From Sepiola atlantica (taxonomy: Eukaryota > Mollusca > Cephalopoda > Sepiida > Sepiolidae), in the NCBI GenBank assembly GCA_963556195.1, contig OY744533.1:43732913-43796912 (forward strand): a stretch of 64,000 bases of DNA. The letters are read 5' to 3'. The translations under genes and the position numbers were made by a program. The number at the start of each line of letters is the position of its first letter. The first letter of the stretch is position 1. The notes under the pieces were generated by a model, which was given only the letters and a program-made list of their open reading frames with translations, did no database searches and was not told the origin of the DNA. Shown one piece after another: positions 28,058 to 34,883 of the stretch.

Positions 28058-31000
28058 ATTTTGTTTACTTTGCAAAGTATTTTTTAAAATACTACTAGAT
28101 TCGGAATTACATGACCTGGAAAAGGTTGATATGCCATAAAACAAAACAAACTTGTGACTCAGCGCACCCCTCATTGTCAATTCTGCCGATAACATCTATC
28201 CAAATTGTTTGTTTTCGCGCATTCCTAAACTAACCCACAAATTACTTTTGTTTAGTTTTCAAATCAAAAAACAACCCACAATATGTCAAACACATTTGAA
28301 TTTCAAAAGCACATTTCTACATAACTTCCAAATTGAACCTAAATTCTGTCAGTGCACTTTTTCTAACCCCCTACTCTCGCCACTGCAACAGTTATTGTAA
28401 ATTATCATTATAATTAGTATTACCCCCACCCCCGGAACAATATTATTACATGACTCTGACTTCTGACATTTTAAAATATACTCTGATTCAAACTCTAATC
28501 CTGATAAAAACTAACCAGTATGCTCAATTTCTTTTTTTCTGAAAATATATAATCTTGCATTTATACTTCTAGGACTATGAAGCTTCTCTAAACGTATATC
28601 AAGAATTACTGAAGAAAGATGCGAACTGCCAAGGAGCCTTACTAACTGGCATTGGACGTATATTCCTACAAGTAAGTTTATCTTTGCTTTCTTTTAATCG
28701 AAAATCATTTAAAATTTTAGTTCTAGATTGCAAACTGTCATTTTGTTTTGTTTTTTTTTCTTTTTCTTTTTTCACATTTTCTACAAATGAGTTCTTATCA
28801 GTGGGTGTGTGGATTTATAGTTTTTATTTTTATTGTTTCACATTTTTTGAAGTGAGTTTTTATCAGTGGGTGTGTGGATTCATAGTTTTTATTTTTATTT
28901 TTCACATTTTCTCAAATGAGTTTTTATTAGTGGGTGTGTGGATTCATAGTTTTTATTTTTATTTTTCACATTTTCTCAAATGAGTTTTTATCAGTGGGTG
29001 TGTGGATTCATAGTTTTTATTTTTATTTTTATTTTTTCACATTTTCTACAAATGAGTTCTTATCAGTGGGTGTGTGGATTCATAGTTTTTATTTTTATTT
29101 TTCACATTTTCTCAAATGAGTTTTTATCAGTGGGTGTGTGGATTCATAATTTTTATTTTTATTTTTCACATTTTCTCAAATGAGTTTTTATCAGTGGTGT
29201 GTGGATTCATAGTTTTTATTTTTATTTTTATTTTTCACATTTTCTCAAATGAGTTTTTATCAGTGGGTGTGTGGATTCATAGTTTTTATTTTTATTTTTC
29301 ACATTTTCTCAAATGAGTTTTTATCAGTGGGTGTGTGGATTCATAGTTTTTATTTTTATTTTTCACATTTTCTCAAATGAGTTTTTATCAGTGGGTGTGT
29401 GGATTCATAGTTTTTATTTTTCACATTTTCTCAAATGAGTTTTTATCAGTGGGTGTGTGGATTCATAGTTTTTATTTTTATTTTTCACATTTTCTCAAAT
29501 GAGTTTTTATCAGTGGGTGTGTGGATTCATAGTTTTTATTTTTATTTTTCACATTTTCTCAAATGAGTTTTTATCAGTGGGTGTGTGGATTCATAGTTTT
29601 TATTTTTATTTTTCACATTTTCTCAAATGAGTTTTTATCAGTGGGTGTGTGGATTCATAGTTTCCTTACCACATGTTTATTATGCATATTCTATATTAGG
29701 TTTCTGGTTGCATTGCCTCATGTTTTAACCAATTGAATTAAACTTGTCTAAATCAAAAGAGCTATTCTATAATTAGACCAAAACAACTTAATTTGTCTAC
29801 AAAGTGAATTTAATGAGTTGGCTCTCTAGTAGTTTCAGCGAATGAAAATCTTGGAATGTTTTACATAATAGATGTCCAATCCTAACCCTAACCCCAACTT
29901 CGACAACTTTATATTATTCAACCTCTGATATTCAACTCATAAGTAATAATTCTGAAATGACTACATTTCTTCAACATCTTCTTTGACTAATCACGACATT
30001 GTATCTGCCAGTGCCTTCCCTCCTCCCCATTTACTATATAGCAACGAACGAATTTGATGATTTTTTTAATTTTTTTTCTTGTAATTCATTATTTCTGTTT
30101 CATTTTCAGATGGGAGACATTAACACTGCTGAGGATTACTTTAATAAATCTGAACAGCTTTTACCAGCCGGAAGCAAAGTGACAGCCTCCAAAATTGCAC
30201 TCAATAAGTGAGCACTTTAAAGAAAAGATTTTTTTTCTTTTATTCACCCAAAATAAGGCATATTGCCACTGAGACATAAGGGGATACTGTGAATTAGGGG
30301 CCTGATTTATAGAGGCATCCTAAGTGGGAAGTTGTGCAGCGAGATGTTTGTTCACATCACATTTAAATTTCTGTATGTTGGTACAATCACGGAGTAGGGA
30401 GGGAATTCGCAAGCAGTTTGAGGAAAAAAGCTATTGGAGTAAAAAGCTTTCCGGCATCTGGGAACCTCTCCAGTAAAGGGGTGGGATTTTGCTGATTGTT
30501 GGGTTGGTCAGGGGCATTTATGTTAAGAAGCACAAGTGCAGCAAGTTTGCTGGAGCACATTCCATTGAAGTATTTGTAAAACAAGCACAGTGATGCAACA
30601 TTGCAGTGATAGGACAGGGGCGGCATCTTGGTAGACAGTGTAGGACCTATTAGGTTAGAGGCTCTTTTTAGTACCCTGTCTAAGAGGGAGAGATTAGTAG
30701 TTTCTGCACCAACCCAGATGTGACAACAATACTCCATACATGGGTGAATGATGGCTTTGTAGAGATATCGAATACTGGCAGGTGTGAGAAGTTTTCTAGC
30801 CCTGTAGAGGGAGCTCACCTTCTTTGCAACAGACCAGGTAGGGTGCTATCAGCCATGATAATCGTTGGCTGCAAAGGTTTCTTATAATTGTTAAAGGAAA
30901 GGAGATTTGTCTTAGTAGCATTAAATGTTACTATCCATTAATGTCTCCATTCAACTATAGACTGGAGGTAATTTTCTAAAGATTCATCCATTGCGTTGGA

Positions 31001-34000
31001 AATGTGTGCATTTGATTTGCCGACATATCAAGAATAGAGCATGGTGTCATCAGCAAATATACCCATCTCGGACGTGATTGCATCAAGGAGGTTTTTTATG
31101 AAAATCAGGAATAATAATGGTCTAAAGATCGACCCCTGGGGCACACAAGATCCAGGATATCCTCGATGGCCATACATCTAAACAAAATCACATTAATGTT
31201 AATGTGATTTTGTTTAGATGTACGCCCACTGAGGATAACCGGGATCTTTCTTTTAGCTAAGAAGGATCTGATTATATTAAATATTCATCCAGTAATAGTG
31301 TACAAATTTTCCTGAGAAGACTTTCTTTTGTTAGATTCAGTGCTTATCATTAATAAGTGTCCGTCCCCCCTCTCCATCCCCGTATTCGAGTAGTCCGTCT
31401 TAGGGTTTGCTTTACAGATAACGATTCAGGAAATAAGAATGGTGTTAAAGTGCCACATCGGGTGTAGACGTATTGATGGTTGATAAGACTAATTTAAGAC
31501 AGGCAACAGCTATGACCAAACAGCTGAACACTGAGTCTTTTGGCTGTGACCTCTCAACTGAATTGAACGCTGTGTCTTTTAGTTGTAACCTTTCTGCTTC
31601 TCTTATTTAGAGAGTGTTCTCAAAATGGATGGTAGCTTCTATTTTTGTTTTTATCCATGCTATGTCCGTGACAAGTATTGACAAACTTATTTTTAATGAT
31701 TTATTTTACAAGAGGTGAGAGATCTTTTTGTAACTTTTCTGCAAAACACCTTTGATGTGGTAGCCAGTAGACATTCATTCTTGAGACAAGTCCCCATCCG
31801 GCAAAGGCGGATTCTGGCTAGCATACTCTTGATACAAGTACAATGTCACCCCCAAAAAGGCCACCCATGGAATTGTTAATAAAATTCACAATCCTTTCTG
31901 CAATTTGGTATAAATAAGCTTCATTCTATGCCTGACTTGTTCACCAAGTTTCAATCATGAATGTCCAACAGTCTTTTTTTATTGCTGTTCAATAAGCACA
32001 CCTAGATATGACATGCAAAATTGTCAACAAATTTGACACATTTATATCTTGGCATTGCCCTTATTTGGGTTGTGATGACTCTCTTCAGTTCAGGAATAGT
32101 CTGATGAGACGATCATCAAAGTGTCCCCACCTATCATTGAACAGTGATAAAACAAAGACTGTTGAACATTCATGACTGAAACCTAGTGGACAAGTTTGGC
32201 ATAGAATTAAGTTTATTTGTACCAAATATGGTTGGTTTGCAAAAAGAATTCTGAATTTTATTACTAATTCCATAGATGCCATTTTTTTTTTTGGAGGGGA
32301 GGAGGGGTCACACTGTAGTTGTATTAATTTCCAATTTGAATATCTAGGTTGTGAGCATTCCTGGCTGGACTGGGTGTTTTGACTTAGTTGAAGAGTTTCT
32401 TGGTTTTCATGAGCCTTGCCGGTGAGTAGTTGGCTTTTATGAGTTTTTTTATGGGGAATAGCAAAGATCCTCATACAGTGCTTTCTTCATAGTTGGTTGC
32501 CACTCTGATGCTCATGCTGCCTTGCCTTGATCTTGCCGCATCTTTTATTTTCAATTTCTCAATAAATTTCATTGTGCATCAGCTACATATCTAGAAAACG
32601 GAGCTGTTAAACCTGACATCGTAATATGGGACAAAAGGGAGAAAGTAGTAACCCTAGTTGAAGTCAGTGTCCTTAATGATGCAGGATTAAACAGAGCTGA
32701 AAGGGAAAAGATTACAAAATACCAAGGTCTTATATACAACATGAAAAGAAACTGGAATCTTAGGAAAATCTCCATCATCCCAGTAATTATAGGAGCAACA
32801 GGACTAATGAAAAAGAATTTCAAAAGCTATCTGGCGAGTATACTCAGTGAACCGAGTGCAAGAGAAATACAAACAATTGCACTTAAAGGGACGGTTAGAA
32901 TCTTAAAAAGATCTCTAGGCTGGAGTGTCTGAAATAGCCGGTGAATGTCTGGCATCCGGTAGGATGTCCCATCTCCAGCAAAAATGGAAAGATAAGAAAA
33001 ATCAAAACACTTGATTTGATCGTTACTGCTAGCCTCTGCTTCCACATCTTCATCGGAATTCTCCAGCTCACAGCCGTCAAGGTATTAAAGGAACACTGAG
33101 CTGCAGCTAAGATTTCCAAATTTTTTAATCCAGTGTGAATCATCATCATAATGCAGGTCACTCTCTTTTGATACTTTCCAGTCATCCATAGTCTCCAGCT
33201 CCCAAACCCACCGATAGTACACAGAAACAGCTATCTGTTGCACTTTACCGCTATTAAATACGTCAAATGATTCTGAAATGAAAGAATATAAGAACGTTAT
33301 GAAATTTATCCCGAACATCCTGTACAATATTACACAGATTGTTTTTCTTTACTTTTATTTTTTTCTGTAATCTATGTATTATATGGAAATTAAGATCCCA
33401 AGCGATGCTGGGTAGCCCTGCTAATATATATATAAAATAATCAACAAAAAAAAATGCAATCATATTTCGATATAGATTTCATTAGATCTATGATTGCATT
33501 TGAATAGCTATTCATCCTATTTTATTATTATTGTTATTATTATAATAAAATTCTTATAATATATTGAACAATATTGAAATAAACAACAAAAATCTCCCAA
33601 TATATATTTTAATATATTATGTTGGATTTGAATAATATTTGAATATTCTCATATTTCATTTTCCCATTGCAGAGGTCTTGTGGCATTGTGTACAAGTAAC
33701 TTCCTGGAGGCTTTCCAACATTTCAAATCAGCTGTCATTCAGGATCCCAGCAACCCTGTCGTAAGTTTAGACAAACAAATGTTTCATTTCAAAATTGGTA
33801 TCTTAGATGTGGCTAGACAAATGAACAGATGGGCATTTTGACAAATATTGGATATTTTACCCAAATGGACATTAATAGTCTTTTAAATCTATGTATTATT
33901 AAAAAGTTATGGTGTTTTGGGACTTTGTCTTTCCGTATGCAAAAAGAAACATGTGATTGATTGACAAAAAAGGAATAGGCAGAGTACACATTACTATGGC

Positions 34001-34667
34001 AGTAGTTTTTACAATGCCAATACCCGAGTTCGAATCTCATGTATGTGTAAAGGATTTTTTTAACTTGATACATGTTTTATAAATTAAAAGAAATTGACAT
34101 AACATATTACAGCATCTTTTTTTAACTAACCTTTTTTTTTCTTTTTCTTTTTTTTTTTTTTTTTTTTTGATAATTTGCAAAAAAAGTAATATGAAGTAAA
34201 GATTTTCCACTATTTCTTTTGACCTTAACAAAAGTGAGATAAAACAGTGGTTGTCGTTTTTCTTTTGCTGGTTGGTATGTGCAAGAAAATTGCTACAGTG
34301 AAAACAAGTCTCATTACTATTTGACTACATCCTATAACGTTCTAATATATAAATTTTCTAAAGATTTATTTTTTTCAATCTGAAAATTCCAAGCACTACC
34401 CAGATATTTTCTTTTCATTTTCAGGCTGTAAACAACATGGCAGTTTCTTCACTGTATCTGGGCAAATTGAAAGATGCCCTCGACACTTTGGAACATTTAG
34501 TGCAACGAGATCCTAGTCACAACCTCCACGAGGGGATCCTCTTTAACCTGTGCACCCTATATGAGTTAGAATCATCCCATGCCCCACAGAAGAAGCAGGC
34601 CTTACTCAGCCTTGTTAGCAAACACAAGGGTGACAGCTTTCATGTCGCCTGTCTCAAAATGTCATAG
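2139..34667 (+). CDS. TRAPPC12: TRAPPC12 (TRAPP complex subunit 12), 3' part, 11 exons
   Basis: The protein is a tetratricopeptide-repeat subunit of TRAPPIII, which tethers vesicles and acts in ER-Golgi traffic and autophagy; the vertebrate protein also has a reported mitotic role (TRAMM). Joining 2139-2177, 4963-5079, 7298-7411, 11990-12128, 15173-15285, 19609-19681, 20980-21053, 28573-28671, 30110-30207, 33673-33760 and 34425-34667 gives 1197 nt, exactly 399 codons with the stop, and all phases agree. Recognisable family stretches include [46 protein letters not shown] and [18 protein letters not shown], in the order known for TRAPPC12. The vertebrate protein is about 735 aa, so roughly the N-terminal half lies upstream of the window. 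Introns run from about 0.7 kb to 7.5 kb and are full of transposons in both orientations. No frame break is seen in any exon. Identity is confident; the first exon is less certain. Confidence 0.93.
2178..3298. other. AT-rich intron sequence, nothing recognised
   Basis: Low GC with short homopolymers and a (TTA)n tract near 3160-3185. No conserved coding or RNA feature was seen on either strand. Confidence 0.5.
3300..3770. mobile_element. internally deleted element with ~105-bp inverted ends (Penelope-like family)
   Basis: The left arm (about 3300-3405, starting TGCAAACATTGTTAAAAATG) is repeated inverted at about 3665-3770. The core (3420-3650) is nearly the same as 8993-9255 in the larger element at 8820-10137. 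It sits between two (TA)n tracts (3279-3299 and 3810-3853). The element is non-coding. Assignment to Penelope-like elements rests on the larger relative, which holds a GIY-YIG remnant. Confidence 0.65.
3810..3853. repeat. (TA)n microsatellite
   Basis: About 22 TA units. Further TA tracts lie at about 4189-4216, 4424-4459, 5939-5964, 7147-7181, 18559-18595 and 42855-42891, several exactly at the edges of mobile sequence. Confidence 0.95.
3854..4188 (-). mobile_element. ~335-bp non-coding element between TA tracts, carrying a hammerhead-like fold
   Basis: This is a discrete block flanked on both sides by (TA)n. On the minus strand it contains a complete hammerhead core (separate entry). Its two ends resemble each other (TGGTGAACTAAAAG versus CGGTGAAAAGG). 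It is probably a solo terminal repeat of a Penelope-like element or a related non-autonomous unit; no coding sequence is present. Confidence 0.45.
3961..4010 (-). ncRNA. candidate type I hammerhead ribozyme
   Basis: On the minus strand, stem I is TTTCCT (4010-4005) pairing with AGGAAA (3966-3961). C3-A9 are CTGATGA (4004-3998). Stem II is AAGAT/ATCTT with a TTTG loop. G12-A14 are GAA (3981-3979). Stem III is AAGC/GCTT with a CTG loop and the required A15.1-U16.1 pair. Position 17 is A (3967). All conserved core bases are present. The only weak point is a T-T mismatch closing stem II. Penelope-like elements are known to carry hammerheads with short stem III. Activity is not shown. Confidence 0.65.
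4963..5079 (+). CDS. TRAPPC12: TRAPPC12 exon
   Basis: The exon has a TTTACAG acceptor and a GTAAGT donor, is phase 0 to 0, and encodes 39 codons. It contains the acidic segment before the TPR region ([14 protein letters not shown], then [11 protein letters not shown]), which is typical of the family just ahead of the TGRLL motif. Confidence 0.88.
5505..5640 (+). repeat. truncated copy of the 6.5-7.1 kb dispersed repeat
   Basis: It shares the start of the family (ACATAAAGTTAGGTATG, then CTAAACTAATTAAC and GATCATTATGA) with 6535 onward, then diverges. Confidence 0.6.
6466..7155 (+). repeat. dispersed ~600-bp non-coding repeat with direct flanks
   Basis: The body (6535-7110) has an inverted full-length relative at 36453-37045 and fragments at 5505-5640 and 21546-21640. 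It is flanked by near-identical segments at 6466-6513 and 7110-7150 (ATATAAGATTACCATAAAA and CTGTCC.GACAAAAT). It has no coding potential and its class is unknown. Confidence 0.6.
7298..7411 (+). CDS. TRAPPC12: TRAPPC12 exon
   Basis: The acceptor is AAACTAG and the donor GTATGA; phase 0 to 0, 38 codons. It carries [14 protein letters not shown] and the following SHT segment, a family signature at the start of the TPR domain. Confidence 0.93.
7412..8518. other. intron sequence, nothing recognised
   Basis: AT-rich intron DNA. Only short, composition-driven open frames are present. Confidence 0.5.
8519..8795 (+). mobile_element. short non-autonomous element, Helitron-like 5' end
   Basis: It begins TCTATATACTAGTAAAACTCTG and ends near GTGGACAGTGGCTGTAT. 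A relative lies at 13065-13245 with the same start and end, and a piece of its start at about 11060-11110. The TCTATATACTA..AAAA start resembles Helitron 5' termini. No 3' hairpin plus CTRR end could be confirmed, so the class is tentative. Confidence 0.35.
8943..8985 (-). ncRNA. hammerhead-like motif in the terminal repeat
   Basis: The minus strand reads CAC-CTGAGGA, a helix-forming stretch, then GAA-AAC-GTT-C. That fits C3UGANGA9, G12AA14, a 3-bp loopless stem III and C17. In the left copy stem I has decayed (CATG); the inverted right copy reads CGTG, which would pair with CAC. Stem II is imperfect. Confidence 0.35.
9340..9715 (+). mobile_element. candidate solo LTR or promoter-like insertion
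   Basis: The block is GC-richer than its surroundings and absent from the related element at 3300-3770. It has a CCAATCA box (about 9378-9384), a near-palindrome TGTGAGCTG/CAGCTCGCA, a perfect 9-bp stem-loop ACCTATACC-AAAC-GGTATAGGT (9620-9641), and an AATAAA signal near 9655. I could not find target-site duplications, so LTR identity is a guess. Confidence 0.3.
9746..9991 (-). pseudogene. GIY-YIG endonuclease remnant (Penelope-type)
   Basis: The translation contains [14 protein letters not shown], a poly-Asn insert, then [18 protein letters not shown], the spaced IY...YIG pattern with a following basic helix seen in the C-terminal nuclease of Penelope-like elements. The reverse transcriptase is gone and the frame ends soon after [12 protein letters not shown]. 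The related fragment at 63650-64000 is better preserved. No function is expected. Confidence 0.65.
10240..10524 (-). mobile_element. SINE with U2 snRNA-derived head, copy 1
   Basis: On the minus strand it starts TCGGCC..CTGGCTAAGATCA, which is U2 snRNA nucleotides from about position 10. It continues with a body shared with 41168-41451 (CCACCCTCCCAGGCTT, CCCCTACCGGG, GGGGCTGCCCAGGCA, CCCACTTTCC, GGTCACAT-like). The flanks GCTAACACTGTG (10240-10251) and GCTAACACTCTGTG (10511-10524) look like diverged target-site duplications. This copy is older than copy 2 and lacks the hairpin after the head. Confidence 0.75.
11196..11640 (+). pseudogene. LINE ORF2 C-terminal fragment
   Basis: Broken reading frames spell [27 protein letters not shown] and later [12 protein letters not shown] and GRQKKT-like pieces, the C-terminal tail following the reverse transcriptase in many invertebrate LINEs. 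It is homologous to 15343-15595 and 43795-44490. It is dead, with several frameshifts. Confidence 0.6.
11990..12128 (+). CDS. TRAPPC12: TRAPPC12 exon
   Basis: The acceptor is TTTTTCAG and the donor GTAATA; phase 0 to 1, 46 codons plus one base. It encodes [15 protein letters not shown] and [16 protein letters not shown], the most recognisable TRAPPC12 stretch in the window. Confidence 0.95.
12335..12665 (-). pseudogene. CR1/L2-like LINE fragment
   Basis: The reverse strand matches the RT C-terminal region of the family at 21690-24600 and 30215-31320 ([19 protein letters not shown], [18 protein letters not shown]). It is short and degenerate. Confidence 0.55.
13065..13245 (+). mobile_element. 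short non-autonomous element, relative of 8519-8795
   Basis: It starts TCTATATACTACTAAAACTCTG and ends ...GTGGACAGTGACTGTGT. It shares both ends with the 8.5-kb copy but is shorter inside. Confidence 0.35.
13327..14585 (-). mobile_element. mariner-family DNA transposon, full length, inactive
   Basis: The element is 1259 bp. GAGGCCTGTCTAAAAAGTAT (13328 on) is repeated perfectly inverted at the other end, with 24 identical bp per arm, and TA dinucleotides flank both ends (13325-13326, 14586-14587). It carries a minus-strand transposase broken by stops. It is inserted in a TRAPPC12 intron opposite to the gene. Confidence 0.92.
13422..14381 (-). pseudogene. mariner transposase, disrupted
   Basis: The start is ATG at 14381 ([13 protein letters not shown]). 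The N-terminal helix-turn-helix follows ([20 protein letters not shown]), then [15 protein letters not shown] with the first catalytic Asp. [15 protein letters not shown] and [13 protein letters not shown] hold the second and third Asp, separated by 34 residues, the mariner D34D spacing. At least three in-frame stops (one in the HTH half, one TGA in place of Trp, one before the STVRE helix) and a frameshift between the HTH and catalytic parts inactivate it. The catalytic Asp residues themselves are intact. Confidence 0.9.
14988..15070. repeat. (TC)n(TA)n compound microsatellite
   Basis: About 23 TC units run directly into about 18 TA units, about 100 bp before a TRAPPC12 acceptor. Confidence 0.95.
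15173..15285 (+). CDS. TRAPPC12: TRAPPC12 exon
   Basis: The acceptor is TTGTAG and the donor GTAAAT; phase 1 to 0. It encodes [20 protein letters not shown], then the helix [17 protein letters not shown]. It completes the split glycine codon left by the previous exon. Confidence 0.95.
15343..15600 (+). pseudogene. LINE ORF2 C-terminal fragment
   Basis: It reads [20 protein letters not shown], then [20 protein letters not shown] and HKGRLRKT, the same tail as at 11196-11640 and 43795-44490. It begins 58 bp after a TRAPPC12 donor site. Confidence 0.65.
15600..16000 (+). pseudogene. second LINE 3'-end fragment
   Basis: It is homologous to 17130-17270 plus 17505-17790 (shared TTTCTCACAGAA.AGAC, CTCTATCGTTATTT, then AAATGGAA.TTCCATGA and CCTTATCCTCGAGTGGCTT-like). 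The frame is broken. The family belongs with non-LTR retrotransposon C-terminal tails. Confidence 0.45.
16490..17060 (+). pseudogene. chimeric LINE fragments
   Basis: 16500-16610 encodes [20 protein letters not shown] and [10 protein letters not shown], matching the CR1/L2-like RT tail. From about 16620 a different LINE tail begins (pieces reading [26 protein letters not shown] and YTPESRT across frames). The two seem joined by recombination or nested insertion. Confidence 0.5.
17070..17800 (+). pseudogene. LINE 3' fragment interrupted by a minus-strand LINE piece
   Basis: The outer parts match 15600-16000. Inside, 17300-17500 is a minus-strand piece of the CR1/L2-like family ([20 protein letters not shown]), joined to that family's 3' end, so the inserted copy is internally deleted. 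Confidence 0.5.
18208..18328. repeat. 35-bp imperfect inverted repeat
   Basis: TGTCTAGACACACTGAAGAG... (18208-18242) is mirrored at 18294-18328 with about four differences and a 51-bp spacer. It resembles fold-back ends of a small element; the class is unknown. Confidence 0.6.
19609..19681 (+). CDS. TRAPPC12: TRAPPC12 exon
   Basis: The acceptor is TTCTATAG and the donor GTAAGT; phase 0 to 1, 24 codons plus one base. It encodes a short linker ([16 protein letters not shown]) equivalent to the variable loop between TPR helices in vertebrate TRAPPC12. Confidence 0.9.
20350..20900 (+). repeat. dispersed ~500-bp AT-rich repeat, copy 1
   Basis: It aligns by eye, in the same orientation, to 39160-39660 (shared CTTGAAATAATA, TCTTACTGTAAAAA, AATAAAACGAA, TTTATTTAAAATTGTA, TTTTGGAACAA, GGTAAAGTCA, TGATAACG). 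Confidence 0.6.
20980..21053 (+). CDS. TRAPPC12: TRAPPC12 exon
   Basis: The acceptor is TTTTTTCAG and the donor GTAAGA; phase 1 to 0. It encodes [19 protein letters not shown] and the helix continuing into LLSIK. It joins to [10 protein letters not shown] in the next exon, across the largest intron (about 7.5 kb), which holds two LINEs in the same orientation as the gene. Confidence 0.93.
21270..21335. repeat. (ATA/ATG)n microsatellite
   Basis: ATA and ATG trinucleotides in a row; all frames are open by composition only. Confidence 0.85.
21546..21640 (-). repeat. fragment of the 6.5-7.1 kb repeat family
   Basis: It reads ACTAGAAGAATACCCATCCC, then CACCACTTTTAT and CCTTACGAAGATTAAAATCA, the reverse complement of about 7020-7110. 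Confidence 0.6.
21690..24600 (+). pseudogene. CR1/L2-like LINE (APE endonuclease + RT), decayed
   Basis: Endonuclease traces come first: [31 protein letters not shown], then YGLYVRN-like [11 protein letters not shown] at 21900. The RT follows: [42 protein letters not shown] and the catalytic FADDTTLYS at about 23665. The C-terminal tail reads [15 protein letters not shown], then [15 protein letters not shown] and LYFKYFNEMC-like. Frames change at least four times and there are in-frame stops, so it is dead. It lies in the largest TRAPPC12 intron in gene orientation. Other copies are at 12335-12665, 16490-16610, 17300-17500 and 30215-31320. The clade name is by motif impression. Confidence 0.8.
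24860..25532. other. GC-rich anonymous block before the RT/RNase H LINE
   Basis: It has clearly higher GC than the surrounding intron and no conserved protein on either strand. It may be the 5' region of the LINE that follows, or a separate insertion. A T-arm-like hairpin, CCGAT-TCGATCA-ATCGG, lies near 25178-25194, but no full tRNA fold was found. Confidence 0.35.
25533..27916 (+). pseudogene. LINE ORF2: reverse transcriptase + RNase H (I/Jockey-type), nearly intact
   Basis: The RT starts at [14 protein letters not shown] and runs open to 26522: [59 protein letters not shown] and the catalytic [11 protein letters not shown] frameshift near 26515 and another near 26825 separate the connection domain. 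The RNase H domain has all four acidic positions: [20 protein letters not shown] and GNDRADREA. The end carries a C-x2-C-x7-H-x4-C pattern ([17 protein letters not shown]). The endonuclease and ORF1 are missing, so this is a 5'-truncated copy. It is younger-looking than the neighbouring LINE. RNase H in a LINE points to the I/R1/Jockey group; the exact clade is not resolved. Confidence 0.85.
28025..28053. repeat. poly(T) tract
   Basis: About 27 T in a row, roughly 110 bp after the LINE stop. It is in the wrong sense to be that element's poly(A) tail. Confidence 0.9.
28573..28671 (+). CDS. TRAPPC12: TRAPPC12 exon
   Basis: The acceptor is ACTTCTAG and the donor GTAAGT; phase 0 to 0, 33 codons. 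It encodes a complete TPR-like helix pair, [16 protein letters not shown] then [13 protein letters not shown]. Confidence 0.95.
28785..29661 (+). repeat. 64-bp intronic minisatellite, ~14 copies
   Basis: The unit contains GTGGGTGTGTGGATTCATAG, a T-rich TTTTTATTTTTATTT block and CACATTTTCTCAAATGAG. The period is 64 bp (for example 29521 to 29585), with slips in the TTTTTA count. It starts 114 bp after a TRAPPC12 donor. The frames it opens are artefacts of repetition. Confidence 0.95.
30110..30207 (+). CDS. TRAPPC12: TRAPPC12 exon
   Basis: The acceptor is CATTTTCAG and the donor GTGAGC; phase 0 to 2. It encodes [18 protein letters not shown] and the following spacer. The split lysine codon is completed by the next exon. 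Confidence 0.94.
30215..31320 (-). pseudogene. CR1/L2-like LINE, 3' half
   Basis: The minus strand encodes [20 protein letters not shown], then [34 protein letters not shown] and [11 protein letters not shown]. Upstream the ADDTMLYS motif is visible near 31045. Its 3' end (about 30230) matches that of the 24.5-kb copy. It starts just after a TRAPPC12 donor, opposite to the gene. It contains a fold-back at 31173-31222. Confidence 0.8.
31173..31222. repeat. perfect 24-bp palindrome arms with 2-bp spacer
   Basis: TACATCTAAACAAAATCACA... (31173-31196) is mirrored exactly at 31199-31222. Similarity continues outward imperfectly (ATCCTCGATGG versus ATCCTCAGTGG), so a stretch of the LINE has been duplicated in inverted orientation. 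Confidence 0.9.
31832..32324. mobile_element. fold-back element with ~145-175 bp inverted arms
   Basis: The left arm 31832-31975 (ATACAAGTACAATGTCACCC ... CATGAATGTCCAACAGTCTTT) matches the inverted right arm 32148-32324 (ending ...GGGGTCACACTGTAGTTGTAT). The loop of about 170 bp is non-coding. It is a non-autonomous DNA element of unknown superfamily; no clear target duplication was found. Confidence 0.7.
32560..32932 (+). pseudogene. C-terminal restriction-like endonuclease of an R2/NeSL-type LINE
   Basis: One open frame reads [16 protein letters not shown], then [53 protein letters not shown] and [14 protein letters not shown] followed by TGA. The PD-x13-EV arrangement and the following KxxKY match the PD-(D/E)XK nuclease at the C-terminus of RLE-bearing LINEs. 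The reverse transcriptase is absent upstream, so this is a heavily 5'-truncated insertion. The nuclease motif itself is intact. It lies in the intron before TRAPPC12 exon 33673-33760. Confidence 0.75.
33673..33760 (+). CDS. TRAPPC12: TRAPPC12 exon
   Basis: The acceptor is CATTGCAG and the donor GTAAGT; phase 2 to 0, 29 codons after the split one. It encodes the TPR helix [20 protein letters not shown]. Confidence 0.94.
34425..34667 (+). CDS. TRAPPC12: TRAPPC12 terminal coding exon
   Basis: The acceptor is TTTTCAG. Translation starts [20 protein letters not shown], the last TPR, continues with [20 protein letters not shown] and [12 protein letters not shown], and ends at TAG (34665-34667). 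The end matches the conserved TRAPPC12 C-terminus in content and length. Confidence 0.97.
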   Translation, partial: AVNNMAVSSLYLGKLKDALDTLEHLVQRDPSHNLHEGILFNLCTLYELESSHAPQKKQALLSLVSKHKGDSFHVACLKMS

Positions 34668-34860
34668 TGAGCAGCTGTCATGACGGACGGTGCACCGATG
34701 TTGCACCTTTTGTAAATGCTGCATCCACATTCCATGCGATCAACAATTGGATAACTTTATAAACAACGATGGGAAGAGATGATGCTCATGACTTTGTAAA
34801 AAAAGCAAAAATGAAATAAGTTTCATAAAATTAAATGTGGATTTCTGTATTATTTGTATT
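34668..34860 (+). promoter_or_regulatory. TRAPPC12: TRAPPC12 3' UTR with ATTAAA poly(A) signal
   Basis: The sequence after the stop is unique-looking for about 160 bp and contains the common variant poly(A) signal ATTAAA at 34830-34835. The cleavage site is inferred to be within about 30 bp of it, just before TTTGGATTA repeats begin. Confidence 0.6.
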
Positions 34861-34883
34861 ATTTGGATTATTTGGATTATTTG

